A stretch of DNA of 64,000 bases from Pseudomonas hefeiensis (GTDB taxonomy: Bacteria; Pseudomonadota; Gammaproteobacteria; Pseudomonadales; Pseudomonadaceae): the NCBI RefSeq assembly GCF_030687835.1, contig NZ_CP117449.1, positions 3,224,001-3,288,000 on the forward strand. The letters run 5' to 3'. Made by a program: the position numbers and the translations under genes. Shown one piece after another: positions 55,161 to 64,000 of this stretch (the stretch's first letter is position 1; every line of letters begins with the position of its first letter). Below the pieces are notes generated by a model, which had not been told where the DNA came from, did not search any database, and was given only the letters and a program-made list of their open reading frames with translations.

Positions 55161-56549
55161 ATGACTGCGCTGACACCCCTCCAATCCCGGCCTGCCACCG
55201 AGCATTCATTCACCGATGCCGGGAACGTGCGCCAATGCTATGAACGGCTGCTCCATGGCCCCGACGATGCTGACAAGCAAGCCGTCGCCCACGCCTTCCT
55301 TCAGCAATGCGTGGCGCAGGCTGCGGCACTACCCGTGGAAATGCCCGACAACCCCACGGCCCTGCAAGCCTGGGTCGAGCAACACAGCGCCGGTGTCGCC
55401 CGCCAGTACGCCGATTATCTGGAGCGGCGCAAAAACGCTGGCCCCCGAGAGTTTTTCACCTGCAAGGCCCACGCCTTGTATTTCCTGCAAGCCGTGGCGC
55501 CCACCAAACTGGTGGACGGTGCGTGGTTGTATGGCGTGCTCAAGCATTGGCAGGACCACCGTTTCGAAGGGCTGCTATGCACCTATCTGGAGGAGTTGGG
55601 AGACGGCAACCCGTCGCAAAACCATGTGGTGATCTATCGCAAGTTGCTCGCCGAACACGACCTGTCGGACGCGCCGGACATCGACGACGAGCGCTACCTG
55701 CAAGGTGCCGTGCAATTGGCCTTGGGTTATATGCCAGCGATCAATACCTGCCTGAAGTAGTCGGCTACAACCTGGGTTACGAACAATTGCCGCTGCACCT
55801 GTTGATCAGTGCTTATGAGCTGACTGAACTGGACATCGACCCTTACTACTTCACCCTCCACGTCACGATTGACAACGCGAGCACCGGTCATGCCCACAAG
55901 GCCATCCAGTCGCTGCTGCAACTGATGCCGATGGAGGCGGACCGCGAAGACTTCTGGCGCAGGGTCACCCTGGGTTATCGCCTCAATGACCTGGGCCAAG
56001 GCAGCCGGACGATCATCGAGTCGTTCGACCTGTATCGCGAAGTGCTGGAAATGCTCGAACGCAAACGTCCGTTCGGCCAGCACATGCATTCCGATTACTG
56101 CAGGTTCGACGGCAAGACCGTCAATCAATGGCTCGCAGCGCCTGGACAGCTGGAGGGCTTCCTGACGGCGCTGCAAAACAAAGGCTGGATCAAACGTCAT
56201 GAGGATCCGCAGAACAGTCGCTTCTGGACGCTGATAGAAGGGGCGGGTGCGGCCATGTTCGGCGTGTTCAGCCCCTATGAAAAACAGTTGCTGCACGACT
56301 GGATCGCCGGTGACTGGATGAAGGCGGGGGCGAGGAAAAGTCCACGACGCAGCCATGGCGCGGCCTGCGAGCCGCACATGCCGATCGAGGATCCCGATGT
56401 GCAGAGCCTGCAACAGACCCTGGCAAGGCCAGGCGCCCGACGCACAGATGCAGACCCTCGTGCCTTGGCTCTCAGCCCGCTGCCACAGCCATCCAGCGGG
56501 ACTGCTGGCGACCCGTCGATTCATCGAACTCAAATCCGCACTGCGTTAG
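55161..56549 (+). pseudogene. Haem-oxygenase-like diiron protein, two compensating frameshifts
   Basis: A protein of about 462 residues of the 'iron-containing redox enzyme' family is spread over two frames. Residues 1-193 read normally (YLEELGDGNPSQNHVVIYRKLL supplies Glu and His ligands across two segments). A missing G near 55739 shifts the frame; the next frame continues YLPEVVGYNLGYEQLPLHL and LHVTIDNASTGHAHKA (Asp/His ligands). An extra G at 56422-56423 shifts back to APDAQMQTLVPWLSA and ends at 56549. Total length is a multiple of three, so the corrected gene is intact. It lies nine bases before the methyltransferase gene. Confidence 0.8.
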
Positions 56550-56558
56550 GAGCCCTGC

Positions 56559-57560
56559 ATGAATCAGGAAGAACGCCTGTCCGAACCCGACCTGGCGCTG
56601 TTGCAATTGGGCCGACGCCTACAAGCCGACGGCTATCGCTTCATTACCCCGACGCCTTTGACCCACGAGCGCGTCAACCAACGTCCAGGCAATGAACGCT
56701 CCAGGACGCTAAGGGATGTGTTCGGCTGGTCGCGCCCGTTTGTCCCTGGCCTGATCAGCGCCGATGAACAGCGTCAATTGCAGGAAGCCGAGGTGCTGGA
56801 AGCGCGCGACGGCCTGTTGCACAGCCGCGTGCGTTGGTCGAGCCTGGATGGCCTGTTGTTCGCCCATTCGCAATTTCCCACCCAAGCCAACGACGCGGTG
56901 TTTTTCGGCCCCGACAGCTACCGTTTCGCCCAACTGATCCATACTTATCTGCAACAGAACTTCACGGCGATACATCGGGCCGTGGACATTGGCTGTGGCG
57001 CCGGTGTCGGGGCGCTGGTCATTGCCCGCGCCCGACGCGAGGCACAGGTGCTGGCCGTGGACATCAATCCGGTGGCCCTGCGCCTGAGCGCGGTCAACGC
57101 GGCGCTGGCCGAGGTGTCCAACGTCGAGATCGCCCGCAGCGACGTCCTCCAGGATGTGGAGGGCGACTTCGACCTGATTGTCGCCAATCCGCCGTACATG
57201 GCCGACCCCAGCGAACGGGCCTACCGTCATGGCGGTGGCGCACTGGGCGCCGGGCTGTCGCTGCGCATTGTCGAACAGGCCCTGCCACGGCTTACGCCCG
57301 GCGGCTCGCTGGTGCTCTACACCGGCGTGGCGATGGTCGATGGTCGTGATCCGTTTCTCGAGGCGCTTGAGCCTTGGCGCGACTCGCCGGATTTCGGCTG
57401 GACTTACAAGGAATTGGACCCGGACGTGTTTGGTGAGGAACTGCTCACCCCGGGTTACCAGGACGTAGAAAGGATCGCCGTGGTGGCGTTGGTTGTAACC
57501 CGCATCGGCGCGGGTATCGGAGGGACTATCGATGAGCAGGCGACTGAAGTTCGGCATTGA
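56559..57560 (+). CDS. PrmC/HemK-like SAM-dependent methyltransferase
   Basis: 333 residues. The SAM-binding glycine loop is VDIGCGAGVGAL (about residue 144) and the catalytic NPPY is at about residue 210 (IVANPPYMADPSE), as in N5-glutamine methyltransferases. The N-terminal 120 residues differ from PrmC, so it is probably not the housekeeping release-factor enzyme. It overlaps the carboxylate-amine ligase gene by 29 bases. Confidence 0.88.
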   Translation: MNQEERLSEPDLALLQLGRRLQADGYRFITPTPLTHERVNQRPGNERSRTLRDVFGWSRPFVPGLISADEQRQLQEAEVLEARDGLLHSRVRWSSLDGLLFAHSQFPTQANDAVFFGPDSYRFAQLIHTYLQQNFTAIHRAVDIGCGAGVGALVIARARREAQVLAVDINPVALRLSAVNAALAEVSNVEIARSDVLQDVEGDFDLIVANPPYMADPSERAYRHGGGALGAGLSLRIVEQALPRLTPGGSLVLYTGVAMVDGRDPFLEALEPWRDSPDFGWTYKELDPDVFGEELLTPGYQDVERIAVVALVVTRIGAGIGGTIDEQATEVRH

Positions 57561-58695
57561 AGAGGAGTATTTCATCACCGATCTGCAAACCCGTTGCATG
57601 CCGGATCAGCCCTCGACAGAGGTTGTTGCGGCGTGTCAGGCGCTACTGGGCAAGCATTTCGCCCATGAAATGTTCCAGTGTCAGATCGAGATGGCGTCGC
57701 CTATTTTTCGCAACCTGCCCGAGGCGACCGATTACCTGTCCCAGGTCCGCACAGGCCTGACCCAGTGTCTGGCCGCCCATGGCCTGGGTCTGCTCAGCGC
57801 CGGATCGCATCCCATGGCGACCCAGGGTTTGCAGCCCACCGACGAACTGCACTTTCAGCAACTGTTTGACGATTACCAACGGGTGGCCCGACGTAGCGTG
57901 GTCTCGGGCCTGCATGTGCATGTAGAGGTGCCGGCCCATAAAGACCGTGTCCGGGTCATGAACGAGGTGCTGCCCTGGCTGCCGATGTTCCTGGCCCTGA
58001 GTGCTTCGTCGCCATTCTGGAATGGCGCCTACAGCGGGTTCAGCAGCTACCGTCAGGTCGCTTGCGATGAATGGCCGCGCATGGGCGTACCGGAGTTCTT
58101 CGAGGACGAATCGGCGTTTGCCGGCTACGTCGACATGCTCATGCGCACCGGATCCATTCGCCAGCCCAGCGATTGCTGGTGGGTGATGCGGCCTTCGTCG
58201 CGTTATCCCACGCTGGAGTTGAGGATTTGCGATGCCTGCCCGCGCGTTGAAGATGTCCTGTGCCTGGCCTCGCTGTTTCGCCTGATGGTAGCCCATGCCA
58301 TTGCACAACCGCGGCCCGGCGCGCACTTCAGCCTGACCTCCCACTGGATCCTCAAGGAAAATCGCTGGCGGGCCAAGCGTCATGGAATCCTGGCCGAATT
58401 CATCCTGGAGGGGCAGGAGCGGCCGTTGATGATCGGGGAGTGGATCACACTGGCGGAGCAGACTTTTGGCGAAACGGCCGCCGCCCTGGGCGTTGAGGAT
58501 GTGTTCAAGCAAGCACGGCGTATCGTGCAGGAAGGCACCAGCGCTGATCGGCAAATCGTGCTCTACGAACAAGGTTTGCTGCTGGGCGACTCCACCGAGC
58601 ACGCGTTGAGCAGGGTGGTCGATCAATTGTTGTCAGAAACTGCCGGGATGCCCGTGGCCGCCCCCTCGCTATTGCAAGTGGCAGGTGGTCCATGA
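57532..58695 (+). CDS. GCS2/YbdK-family carboxylate-amine ligase
   Basis: 387 residues of the glutamate-cysteine ligase 2 fold. The N-terminal FGIEEEYF holds the metal-binding glutamates, SGLHVHVEV and LELRICDACP complete the active site. Members form gamma-glutamyl or other amide bonds with ATP. ATG 57532 lies inside the methyltransferase gene; the 3' end overlaps ligD by four bases (ATGA). Substrate unknown. Confidence 0.92.
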   Translation: MSRRLKFGIEEEYFITDLQTRCMPDQPSTEVVAACQALLGKHFAHEMFQCQIEMASPIFRNLPEATDYLSQVRTGLTQCLAAHGLGLLSAGSHPMATQGLQPTDELHFQQLFDDYQRVARRSVVSGLHVHVEVPAHKDRVRVMNEVLPWLPMFLALSASSPFWNGAYSGFSSYRQVACDEWPRMGVPEFFEDESAFAGYVDMLMRTGSIRQPSDCWWVMRPSSRYPTLELRICDACPRVEDVLCLASLFRLMVAHAIAQPRPGAHFSLTSHWILKENRWRAKRHGILAEFILEGQERPLMIGEWITLAEQTFGETAAALGVEDVFKQARRIVQEGTSADRQIVLYEQGLLLGDSTEHALSRVVDQLLSETAGMPVAAPSLLQVAGGP

Positions 58696-61325
58696 GCAGC
58701 AAGACCCTGGAGGATTACAACCGGATGCGTGACTTCGCCGCCACCCCGGAACCGGCGGCCAAGCGTTCACGCAAATCGGCGAAAACCGCCCATGCCTTGC
58801 AGTTCTGCATTCAAAAGCACGACGCCTCGCGGCTGCATTATGACTTTCGGCTGGAACTGGACGGTGCGCTCAAGAGCTGGGCGGTACCCAAGGGGCCGTC
58901 CCTGGACCCCAAGGCCAAGCGCCTGGCAGTGCATGTTGAAGACCATCCGCTGGATTACGCGACCTTCGAAGGCAACATTCCCGAAGGCCATTATGGCGCT
59001 GGCGACGTCATTGTCTGGGACCGCGGTGTGTGGATTCCCCAGGGCGATGCCCACCAGGCCTACGAAAAGGGCCGGCTCAAGTTCGAGCTGCAAGGGGAAA
59101 AGCTCAGCGGCCTGTGGAACCTGGTGCGCACCCACATGCCCGGCAAGCAGGAACAGTGGTTCCTGATCAAGCACCAGGACGCAGCGGCACGCCCCGAAAG
59201 CGAGTACGACGTAGTCCAGGCCGAGCCGGACAGCGTGCTCAGCGATCGCACCATTATGCCCAAGCGCCGTGGCAAGGCAGCCGCCGAGGTCAAGGCAGTC
59301 AAACCACCTGAAAAGACCACCAGGGCGAAGTCGCCGAAAAAAACCTCGAAAACCACCCTCAGCGGCGCGATCGCCGGGCCCGTTCCCGAGACGCTCAAAC
59401 CGGAACTGGCCACGCTGGTGGAAAGCGCGCCTGACGGCGAATGGCTCTATGAAATCAAGTTCGACGGTTACCGCGTCATGGCCCGTATTGAAAACGGCGA
59501 CGTCAGGTTGATCACTCGTAACGGCCATGACTGGACCCACAAGCTGCCCAAGCAGGCCGAGGCGCTGGCCGGATTGGGGCTGGAATCAGCCTGGCTCGAC
59601 GGTGAAATGGTGGTGGCCAATGAGCAAGGCGTTCCGGACTTCCAGGCCCTGCAGAACGCTTTCGACGCCGGCAGCAGCAACAAGATTGCCTACTACCTGT
59701 TCGATCTGCCTTACCTCAATGGCATGGACCTGCGCAAAGTGCCGGTGGAACAACGCCGGGCGGCGTTGGCAGCGGTGCTTGAGCGCAACGAAGACCCGTT
59801 GCTGCGTTTTTCCGATGCCTTCGAAGAACCCCCTGAAGCCTTGCTCAACAGCGCCTGCCAAATGCAGATGGAAGGATTGATCGGCAAACGGATGGGCAGT
59901 GCCTACGTTTCCCGGCGCAGCAACGACTGGATCAAGCTCAAGTGCAAGAATCGCCAGGAGTTCGTCGTCGTCGGTTTCAGCGACCCCAAGGGCGCCCGCA
60001 ACGGCTTCGGTGCCTTGTTGCTAGGGCTGCACGATGCCGACAGCGGCCAACTGCGCTATGCCGGCAAGGTCGGCACAGGGTTCAACGAACAAACCCTCAA
60101 AAGCATTCACCAACAGTTGTTGCCCCTGGAAAGAAAGAAGACTGCGGTGGTCAACCCACCCACCGGATACGACGCCAAAGGTGTGCACTGGCTTGAGCCG
60201 ACGTTGCTCGCGGAAGTGGCGTTTGCCGAGATGACCAAGGAAGGCTCGGTGCGTCATGCCGTGTTTCATGGTTTGCGCAACGATAAACCGGCCAAAGCAA
60301 TCACCCAGGAGCGAGCCAAACCGGTGAAAAAGACCGCTGAAAAGACCAAAGCCTCAGCCAAAGACGCACCTGAAACGGGGCCAACCCAATCCCCGGCGAA
60401 AGCCAAAGCCAACAAGACTCAGGCGTCGGCCATGGACGGCAAGGTGCGCATTACCCACCCGGAGCGGGTCATCGACCCCAGCAGCGGCACGACCAAGCTG
60501 CAACTGGCCGAGTACTACGCCAGCGTCGCCGAATTCATCCTGCCAGAACTGGCCGATCGCCCCGTGGCGCTGGTCAGGGCGCCGGATGGCATTGCCGGTG
60601 AGTTGTTTTTCCAGAAAAACGCCGAGCGCCTGGCGATCCCTGGCATCACCAGCCTGGACAAATCCCTGACCGGACAGCCGGTGATGATCATCAACAATCC
60701 CGAAGCGTTGATCGGCGCGGTGCAGATGAGCACGGTGGAGCTACATACCTGGAATGCCACTTCGGTGAACCTGGACAAGCCTGATCGCTTTGTTCTCGAT
60801 CTTGACCCGGATCCAGCGTTGCCCTGGAAAAGCATGGTGGAGGCGACGCAACTGACCTTGTCGGTGCTCGATGAGTTGGGGCTCAAGGCGTTTCTCAAGA
60901 CCAGCGGTGGCAAGGGGATCCACATTGTCGTGCCATTGACCCGCAAGTTGGGCTGGGACGAGGTCAAGGGCTTCAGTCATGCGATTGTCAGCCACATGGC
61001 CAAGCTGTTGCCGGATCGTTTCTCGGCGGTCTCGGGGCCGAAGAACCGGGTAGGGCGGATCTTCATCGACTATCTGCGTAACGGTCTTGGCGCCACCACC
61101 ATCTGCGCCTATGCCGCCCGTACCCGTGAAGGGTTGCCGGTGTCGGTGCCGATCTTTCGCGAGGAAGTGGCCGAGCTCAAAGGCGCGAATCTGTGGAACG
61201 TGCACAACGTCCATGAGCGTTTGGCGCAAGTGGGTCACGAGCCTTGGGCGGGTTTGAAGAAGACCCGCCAAAGCATCACCGCCGACATGCGCCGGCGCAT
61301 TGGTATGAAAAAGACCGATAAGTAG
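58692..61325 (+). CDS. ligD: ATP-dependent DNA ligase D (PE-ligase-polymerase)
   Basis: 877-residue end-joining ligase. Domains in order: 3'-phosphoesterase (residues 1-190, SRLHYDFRLELDG, VEDHPLDYATFEG), ligase (about 215-545, active-site Lys256 in YEIKFDGYRV) and primase-like polymerase (about 585-870, DLDPDP and SGGKGIHIVVPL). Lys/Ala-rich linkers join them. Its usual partner Ku is not in the window. It ends the four-gene overlapping unit. Confidence 0.97.
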   Translation: MSSKTLEDYNRMRDFAATPEPAAKRSRKSAKTAHALQFCIQKHDASRLHYDFRLELDGALKSWAVPKGPSLDPKAKRLAVHVEDHPLDYATFEGNIPEGHYGAGDVIVWDRGVWIPQGDAHQAYEKGRLKFELQGEKLSGLWNLVRTHMPGKQEQWFLIKHQDAAARPESEYDVVQAEPDSVLSDRTIMPKRRGKAAAEVKAVKPPEKTTRAKSPKKTSKTTLSGAIAGPVPETLKPELATLVESAPDGEWLYEIKFDGYRVMARIENGDVRLITRNGHDWTHKLPKQAEALAGLGLESAWLDGEMVVANEQGVPDFQALQNAFDAGSSNKIAYYLFDLPYLNGMDLRKVPVEQRRAALAAVLERNEDPLLRFSDAFEEPPEALLNSACQMQMEGLIGKRMGSAYVSRRSNDWIKLKCKNRQEFVVVGFSDPKGARNGFGALLLGLHDADSGQLRYAGKVGTGFNEQTLKSIHQQLLPLERKKTAVVNPPTGYDAKGVHWLEPTLLAEVAFAEMTKEGSVRHAVFHGLRNDKPAKAITQERAKPVKKTAEKTKASAKDAPETGPTQSPAKAKANKTQASAMDGKVRITHPERVIDPSSGTTKLQLAEYYASVAEFILPELADRPVALVRAPDGIAGELFFQKNAERLAIPGITSLDKSLTGQPVMIINNPEALIGAVQMSTVELHTWNATSVNLDKPDRFVLDLDPDPALPWKSMVEATQLTLSVLDELGLKAFLKTSGGKGIHIVVPLTRKLGWDEVKGFSHAIVSHMAKLLPDRFSAVSGPKNRVGRIFIDYLRNGLGATTICAYAARTREGLPVSVPIFREEVAELKGANLWNVHNVHERLAQVGHEPWAGLKKTRQSITADMRRRIGMKKTDK

Positions 61326-61350
61326 CCTTGCTCGGTGCCTCCCGGACGCA

Positions 61351-61962
61351 TCAGCCCACTGGAACGCGCAGGTATTCCGGCTGCAACACGTTGAACCACA
61401 GCAGGATCATTTCCACCAGGATGGTCACCAGCACCAGCAGTCCTACGCCCCACACACTGGCCGAGTACAACAGCCCTTGGTCCTTGTTGAGCGTCATGAA
61501 CTTGGGCAATCCGACAAACAGTAAAAAGGTCGAGTAGACCGACGCCAATGCCAGCGCAATTACCGCCAGCCAGCGGTTGGGGTAGAGCCCGAAAATCCCG
61601 GCCAGGAAGTAAGGCGTGGCGGTGTAGGCGGCAAAACCAATGCACTGGTTGACCGTCGGACGGGCATCGAAGGTGCGCGACATCCAGCGGATGAACAGCC
61701 CCATGAGCATCACGCCGGCTACGATGGTCAGGTACAGCAGCACACTCAACTGAAGGGCGCTGGCAGTGCTGAGCCGTACCGTTTCGTTTTCAGCCAGGCT
61801 CCAGCCGGTCCAGGTGGTCCCAATGAACAGGCACACCACGGGAATCAGGGCGAGTAACAACAAGTGAGCCAGATAATGACGCGGGTGAGCCTGTTCCTGT
61901 TCGCGGATGTCTTTCCAGGCAAACTCGGGATGGGTGAACAGTTTGACGAAAGGGGCGGACAT
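61351..61962 (-). CDS. Yip1-family inner-membrane protein
   Basis: 203 residues with five hydrophobic segments and the Yip1/DUF1282 look: soluble start VKLFTHPEFAWKDIREQE, conserved CIGFAAYTATPYFLAGIFGLYP. ATG 61962 follows AGGAGGTCGTC. Function unknown. It converges on ligD. Confidence 0.88.
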   Translation of the reverse strand: MSAPFVKLFTHPEFAWKDIREQEQAHPRHYLAHLLLLALIPVVCLFIGTTWTGWSLAENETVRLSTASALQLSVLLYLTIVAGVMLMGLFIRWMSRTFDARPTVNQCIGFAAYTATPYFLAGIFGLYPNRWLAVIALALASVYSTFLLFVGLPKFMTLNKDQGLLYSASVWGVGLLVLVTILVEMILLWFNVLQPEYLRVPVG

Positions 61963-62127
61963 GACGACCTCCTGATCAGTACAGCCTCTGGTGAGGCCCA
62001 TACGGATTTGAGGTACCGGATCGGCCGGGGGTTCATTTATTTGGAGTACGCGTGGACGGCATGATCAGAGGGAATGAATCAATACGGCCGGGGTCAATCC
62101 ATCAGCATCCCTGAAGGACTGTATGCC

Positions 62128-62628
62128 ATGACCGTTGCTTGCTCCCTGGTTGATTACTTGCGTGAACACGAGCTGCGCCTGACGACGGCCGAATCCTGCA
62201 CAGCCGGCAAGATCGTCACCCTGCTGGCCGAAGTGCCGGGCAGCGGCGCGCTGATTGAAAGCGGTTACGTGGTGTATTCCCCGGAGGCGAAGCAACGATT
62301 GCTGGGGGTCAACCCGTGCACCATCGACACCTTCAATCTCACCAGCCGTGAAGTGGCCGAAGAAATGGCCCTTGGCGCCCTACGCGACGCCAAGGCCAAC
62401 GTCGCCGTGGCCACCACCGGCATTCTCGGGCCGGATGATATGGACGGTATTCCAGCCGGTACCGTCTGTTTTGCCTGGGCGTTCGATATGGGCGGCGAGC
62501 GGGCGCTGTTCAGTCGCCAGGAAAGGTTTTTCGGGACGCGCAACCAGGTTCAACTGTGGGCCGCCGAACATGCGCTTGTGCAGCTGCGGCACTTTCATCA
62601 ACGCGCGCTGGCGGGTGAACGCAGATAG
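62128..62628 (+). CDS. pncC: Nicotinamide-nucleotide amidohydrolase PncC (CinA C-terminal domain)
   Basis: 166-residue stand-alone CinA-C domain. LTTAESCTAGKIVTLLAEVPGS (in two parts) and VAVATTGILGPDD are the family signatures. PncC deamidates NMN in the pyridine-nucleotide salvage cycle. ATG 62128 is preferred to an in-frame start at 62074 because it begins MTVACSLVDYL, as in relatives. This is a shorter, second-type copy compared with the housekeeping cinA often next to recA, which is not in this window. Confidence 0.9.
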   Translation: MTVACSLVDYLREHELRLTTAESCTAGKIVTLLAEVPGSGALIESGYVVYSPEAKQRLLGVNPCTIDTFNLTSREVAEEMALGALRDAKANVAVATTGILGPDDMDGIPAGTVCFAWAFDMGGERALFSRQERFFGTRNQVQLWAAEHALVQLRHFHQRALAGERR

Positions 62629-62640
62629 GGGACTAACATC

Positions 62641-63159
62641 ATGAGCCATCACACTGAGCCAGAGGAATTGCGCAGCCGCGAGTTCCCGGTCCGCGAAGAC
62701 ATGGCCTACCAGCTCAAGGTCTGGCGTTTCGAGCGGGTGGGCTGGTACGTGTTGGTATTGCTGGTGATCCTGACGCTGCTTGGATTGTTCTCTCGCGGCC
62801 CGTTGAGCACCCGAGAGGTACACAGCGGTGATGGCCGACTTGGCGTCGAGTACGAAATGTTCCACCGCAACGGCTCTACCAATCCCATGGTGATTCATCT
62901 GAAGGGGCAGCCCAACGCTGTGCTGGAGGTGGAACTGGTCGGCCAGTGGCTGGAGGGTTTCGAAGTGCAAACCCTCCAGCCCCAGCCCGTGCGCTCGGCG
63001 AGTGCAGAGCGGGGCCTGAAGCTTTGGGTCCAGGCGGATGCCAAGGGAGAGGCCAGCCTGTATCTGTCACTGCTGGGCGATGGGCTGGGGCGCTATCACA
63101 GTCGTATCGCCACGCCCGGTGGTGCCACGGTCAGTTTCAATCAGTTTATTTTTCCCTAG
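62641..63159 (+). CDS. Single-pass membrane protein of unknown function
   Basis: 172 residues: a cytoplasmic start, one helix (VGWYVLVLLVILTLLGLF) and a periplasmic beta-rich domain (LGVEYEMFHRNGSTNPMVIH). It is 12 bases after pncC and 7 before the DUF421 gene, so the three are probably co-transcribed; AGGGG precedes its ATG. Confidence 0.85.
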   Translation: MSHHTEPEELRSREFPVREDMAYQLKVWRFERVGWYVLVLLVILTLLGLFSRGPLSTREVHSGDGRLGVEYEMFHRNGSTNPMVIHLKGQPNAVLEVELVGQWLEGFEVQTLQPQPVRSASAERGLKLWVQADAKGEASLYLSLLGDGLGRYHSRIATPGGATVSFNQFIFP

Positions 63160-63166
63160 GTGACGT

Positions 63167-63613
63167 ATGGACTCTGTGCTGCGGGCTGCCGCGATCTACG
63201 TGGCGTTGCTGGTACTGTTCAAGATTGCTGGGCGTCGCTCCCTGGCAGAAATCACCACGTTTGATTTTGTCCTGCTGATGATCATCGGCGAGGCCACCCA
63301 ACAGGCGCTGCTGGGGGATGATTTCTCGTTGACCAATTCGTTGATGGTGATCGTGACGCTGATTGCCATCGATGTGGGCTTGTCGTTGCTCAAGCAACGC
63401 TCCCAATGGGTCTCGCAACTGATTGACGGCGGACCGACCATTATTGTGGAGGATGGGCGAATACTGAAGGCGCGCATGCGCCATGCCCGACTCATAGAAG
63501 AAGACATCATGGAAGCGGCACGGTCGAGCCAGGGAATCGAGACGCTGGAGCAGATCAAGTTCGCCATTATCGAGCGTAACGGCAAGATTTCGGTGATCGC
63601 CAAGGAACAGTGA
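63167..63613 (+). CDS. DUF421/YetF-family membrane protein
   Basis: 148 residues with three hydrophobic helices and the YetF signature: KIAGRRSLAEITTFDFVLLM, then LIDGGPTIIVEDGRIL and HARLIEEDIMEAARSSQG. Family members are small membrane proteins linked to stress or sporulation. It follows the preceding membrane gene closely. Confidence 0.9.
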   Translation: MDSVLRAAAIYVALLVLFKIAGRRSLAEITTFDFVLLMIIGEATQQALLGDDFSLTNSLMVIVTLIAIDVGLSLLKQRSQWVSQLIDGGPTIIVEDGRILKARMRHARLIEEDIMEAARSSQGIETLEQIKFAIIERNGKISVIAKEQ

Positions 63614-63642
63614 GCCGGCCGTCCGAACACACTTCACATTCG

Positions 63643-63673
63643 TTGTGGCGAGGGGTACATCCCCTCGCCACAA
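63643..63673. repeat. REP-like hairpin after the DUF421 gene
   Basis: TTGTGGCGAGGGG and CCCCTCGCCACAA form a perfect 13-bp stem around TACAT. It has the form of a Pseudomonas REP and lies between convergent genes, where it may also end transcription. Confidence 0.8.
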
Positions 63674-63695
63674 CAGATTCGCGTCGCGGCCTGGT

Positions 63696-64000
63696 TCAAA
63701 GGATCGGTTTGCCGCCCGTTATCCCGTATCGGGAACCGGAAATATAGCTGGCCTCGTCCGAAGCCAGCAGTACATAGATCGGCGCCACTTCCACCGGCTG
63801 GCCAGGGCGGCCAAGGGGCGTCTGGGAGCCGAAGTTCTGCACTTCTTCCTCAGGCATTGTCGCGACAATCAGCGGTGTCCAGATCGGCCCTGGCGCCACG
63901 CTGTTCACCCGGATGCCCTTGGGCCCGAGCATCTGCGCCAGACCGCCGGTAAAGTTGGCGATGGCGCCCTTGGTGGTGGCATAGGCCAGCAGAGTCGGCT
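63696..64000 (-). CDS. Short-chain dehydrogenase/reductase, 5' end beyond window
   Basis: C-terminal 101 codons of an SDR. The catalytic YxxxK is in LLAYATTKGAI (upstream of the ATG at 63932, in frame), followed by LGPKGIRVNSVAPGPIWTPL, the substrate loop, and ISGSRYGITGGKPIL. The start lies beyond base 64000. Glucose/ribitol-type SDRs near stress genes are common; substrate unknown. Confidence 0.92.
   Translation of the reverse strand, partial: PTLLAYATTKGAIANFTGGLAQMLGPKGIRVNSVAPGPIWTPLIVATMPEEEVQNFGSQTPLGRPGQPVEVAPIYVLLASDEASYISGSRYGITGGKPIL

Noticed and set aside
58692..61325. Complete bacterial end-joining locus
   Set aside because: LigD is complete but no Ku gene occurs in the window.
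1..64000. CRISPR arrays, insertion sequences, prophage or tRNA-flanked integration sites
   Set aside because: No regularly spaced repeats of suitable length, transposase or integrase genes, or tRNA genes were found on reading both strands.

Overview
The window looks like a chromosomal segment of a fluorescent pseudomonad (Pseudomonas fluorescens group). The evidence is a GC-rich codon style, fluorescens-type REP elements (GTGGGAGCGAGC and GGGGATTTATCCCC types), a DUF1652 protein, and the diagnostic extracellular protease/lipase block aprX-aprI-aprDEF-lipase. Coding density is high. I see no rRNA, tRNA, CRISPR array, insertion sequence or prophage.

Layout. (1) 1-6768: aldehyde dehydrogenase, PLP-dependent gamma-elimination enzyme, SugE/Gdx-type SMR exporter, a four-gene basic-amino-acid ABC importer and a broken Lrp-type regulator. 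The set fits a canavanine-utilisation locus (import, gamma-lysis to homoserine plus hydroxyguanidine, export of the guanidino product, oxidation of aspartate semialdehyde); this is my inference. (2) 6775-11245: LysR gene, a frameshifted LysE/RhtB exporter, then PhzF-like, LysE-like and AlaX-like (tRNA-editing) genes; two of these have related upstream inverted repeats. (3) 11824-24265: a sugar-acid catabolic block. A nine-gene minus-strand operon (RraA-like, SnoaL-like, ketoglutarate-semialdehyde-type dehydrogenase, Dabb protein, MFS porter, uronate-dehydrogenase-like SDR, enolase-superfamily enzyme, aldose epimerase, OprD porin) is flanked by an IclR/SMP-30 fusion regulator (frameshifted), an alpha/beta hydrolase and a LysR gene. 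(4) 24522-30952: MDR oxidoreductase, an unrecognised 495-residue protein beside a MocR-type regulator, and phosphoglucomutase. (5) 31174-36681: UvrD-like helicase with a glycine-periodic N-terminus, DUF1652, a DHA2-type efflux pump and its divergent LysR gene.

(6) 37016-46082: AprX metalloprotease, its inhibitor, the AprDEF type I secretion system and a 616-residue family I.3 lipase/polyurethanase, with a perfect CsrA/RsmA-type site over the aprX Shine-Dalgarno. The prtAB genes found between aprF and the lipase in several relatives are absent; a paired REP (REPIN) sits there instead. (7) 46126-54880: lipoprotein, a FAN1-like nuclease translationally coupled to an XPD/DinG-family helicase that carries its own PD-(D/E)XK-like domain, a soluble hybrid histidine kinase, small membrane proteins and a CPA1 antiporter. 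(8) 55161-61325: a tightly packed unit of a haem-oxygenase-like diiron protein (two compensating frameshifts), a PrmC-like methyltransferase, a GCS2/YbdK carboxylate-amine ligase and DNA ligase D. (9) 61351-64000: Yip1-like membrane protein, PncC/CinA amidohydrolase, two small membrane proteins and a partial SDR gene.

At least five single-base frameshifts lie at short homopolymer runs in otherwise well-preserved genes (7764-8389, 11824-13429, 55161-56549). Sequencing error is at least as likely as genuine decay, so these genes should be checked before being called pseudogenes. The Lrp-type gene at 6376 looks truly truncated.
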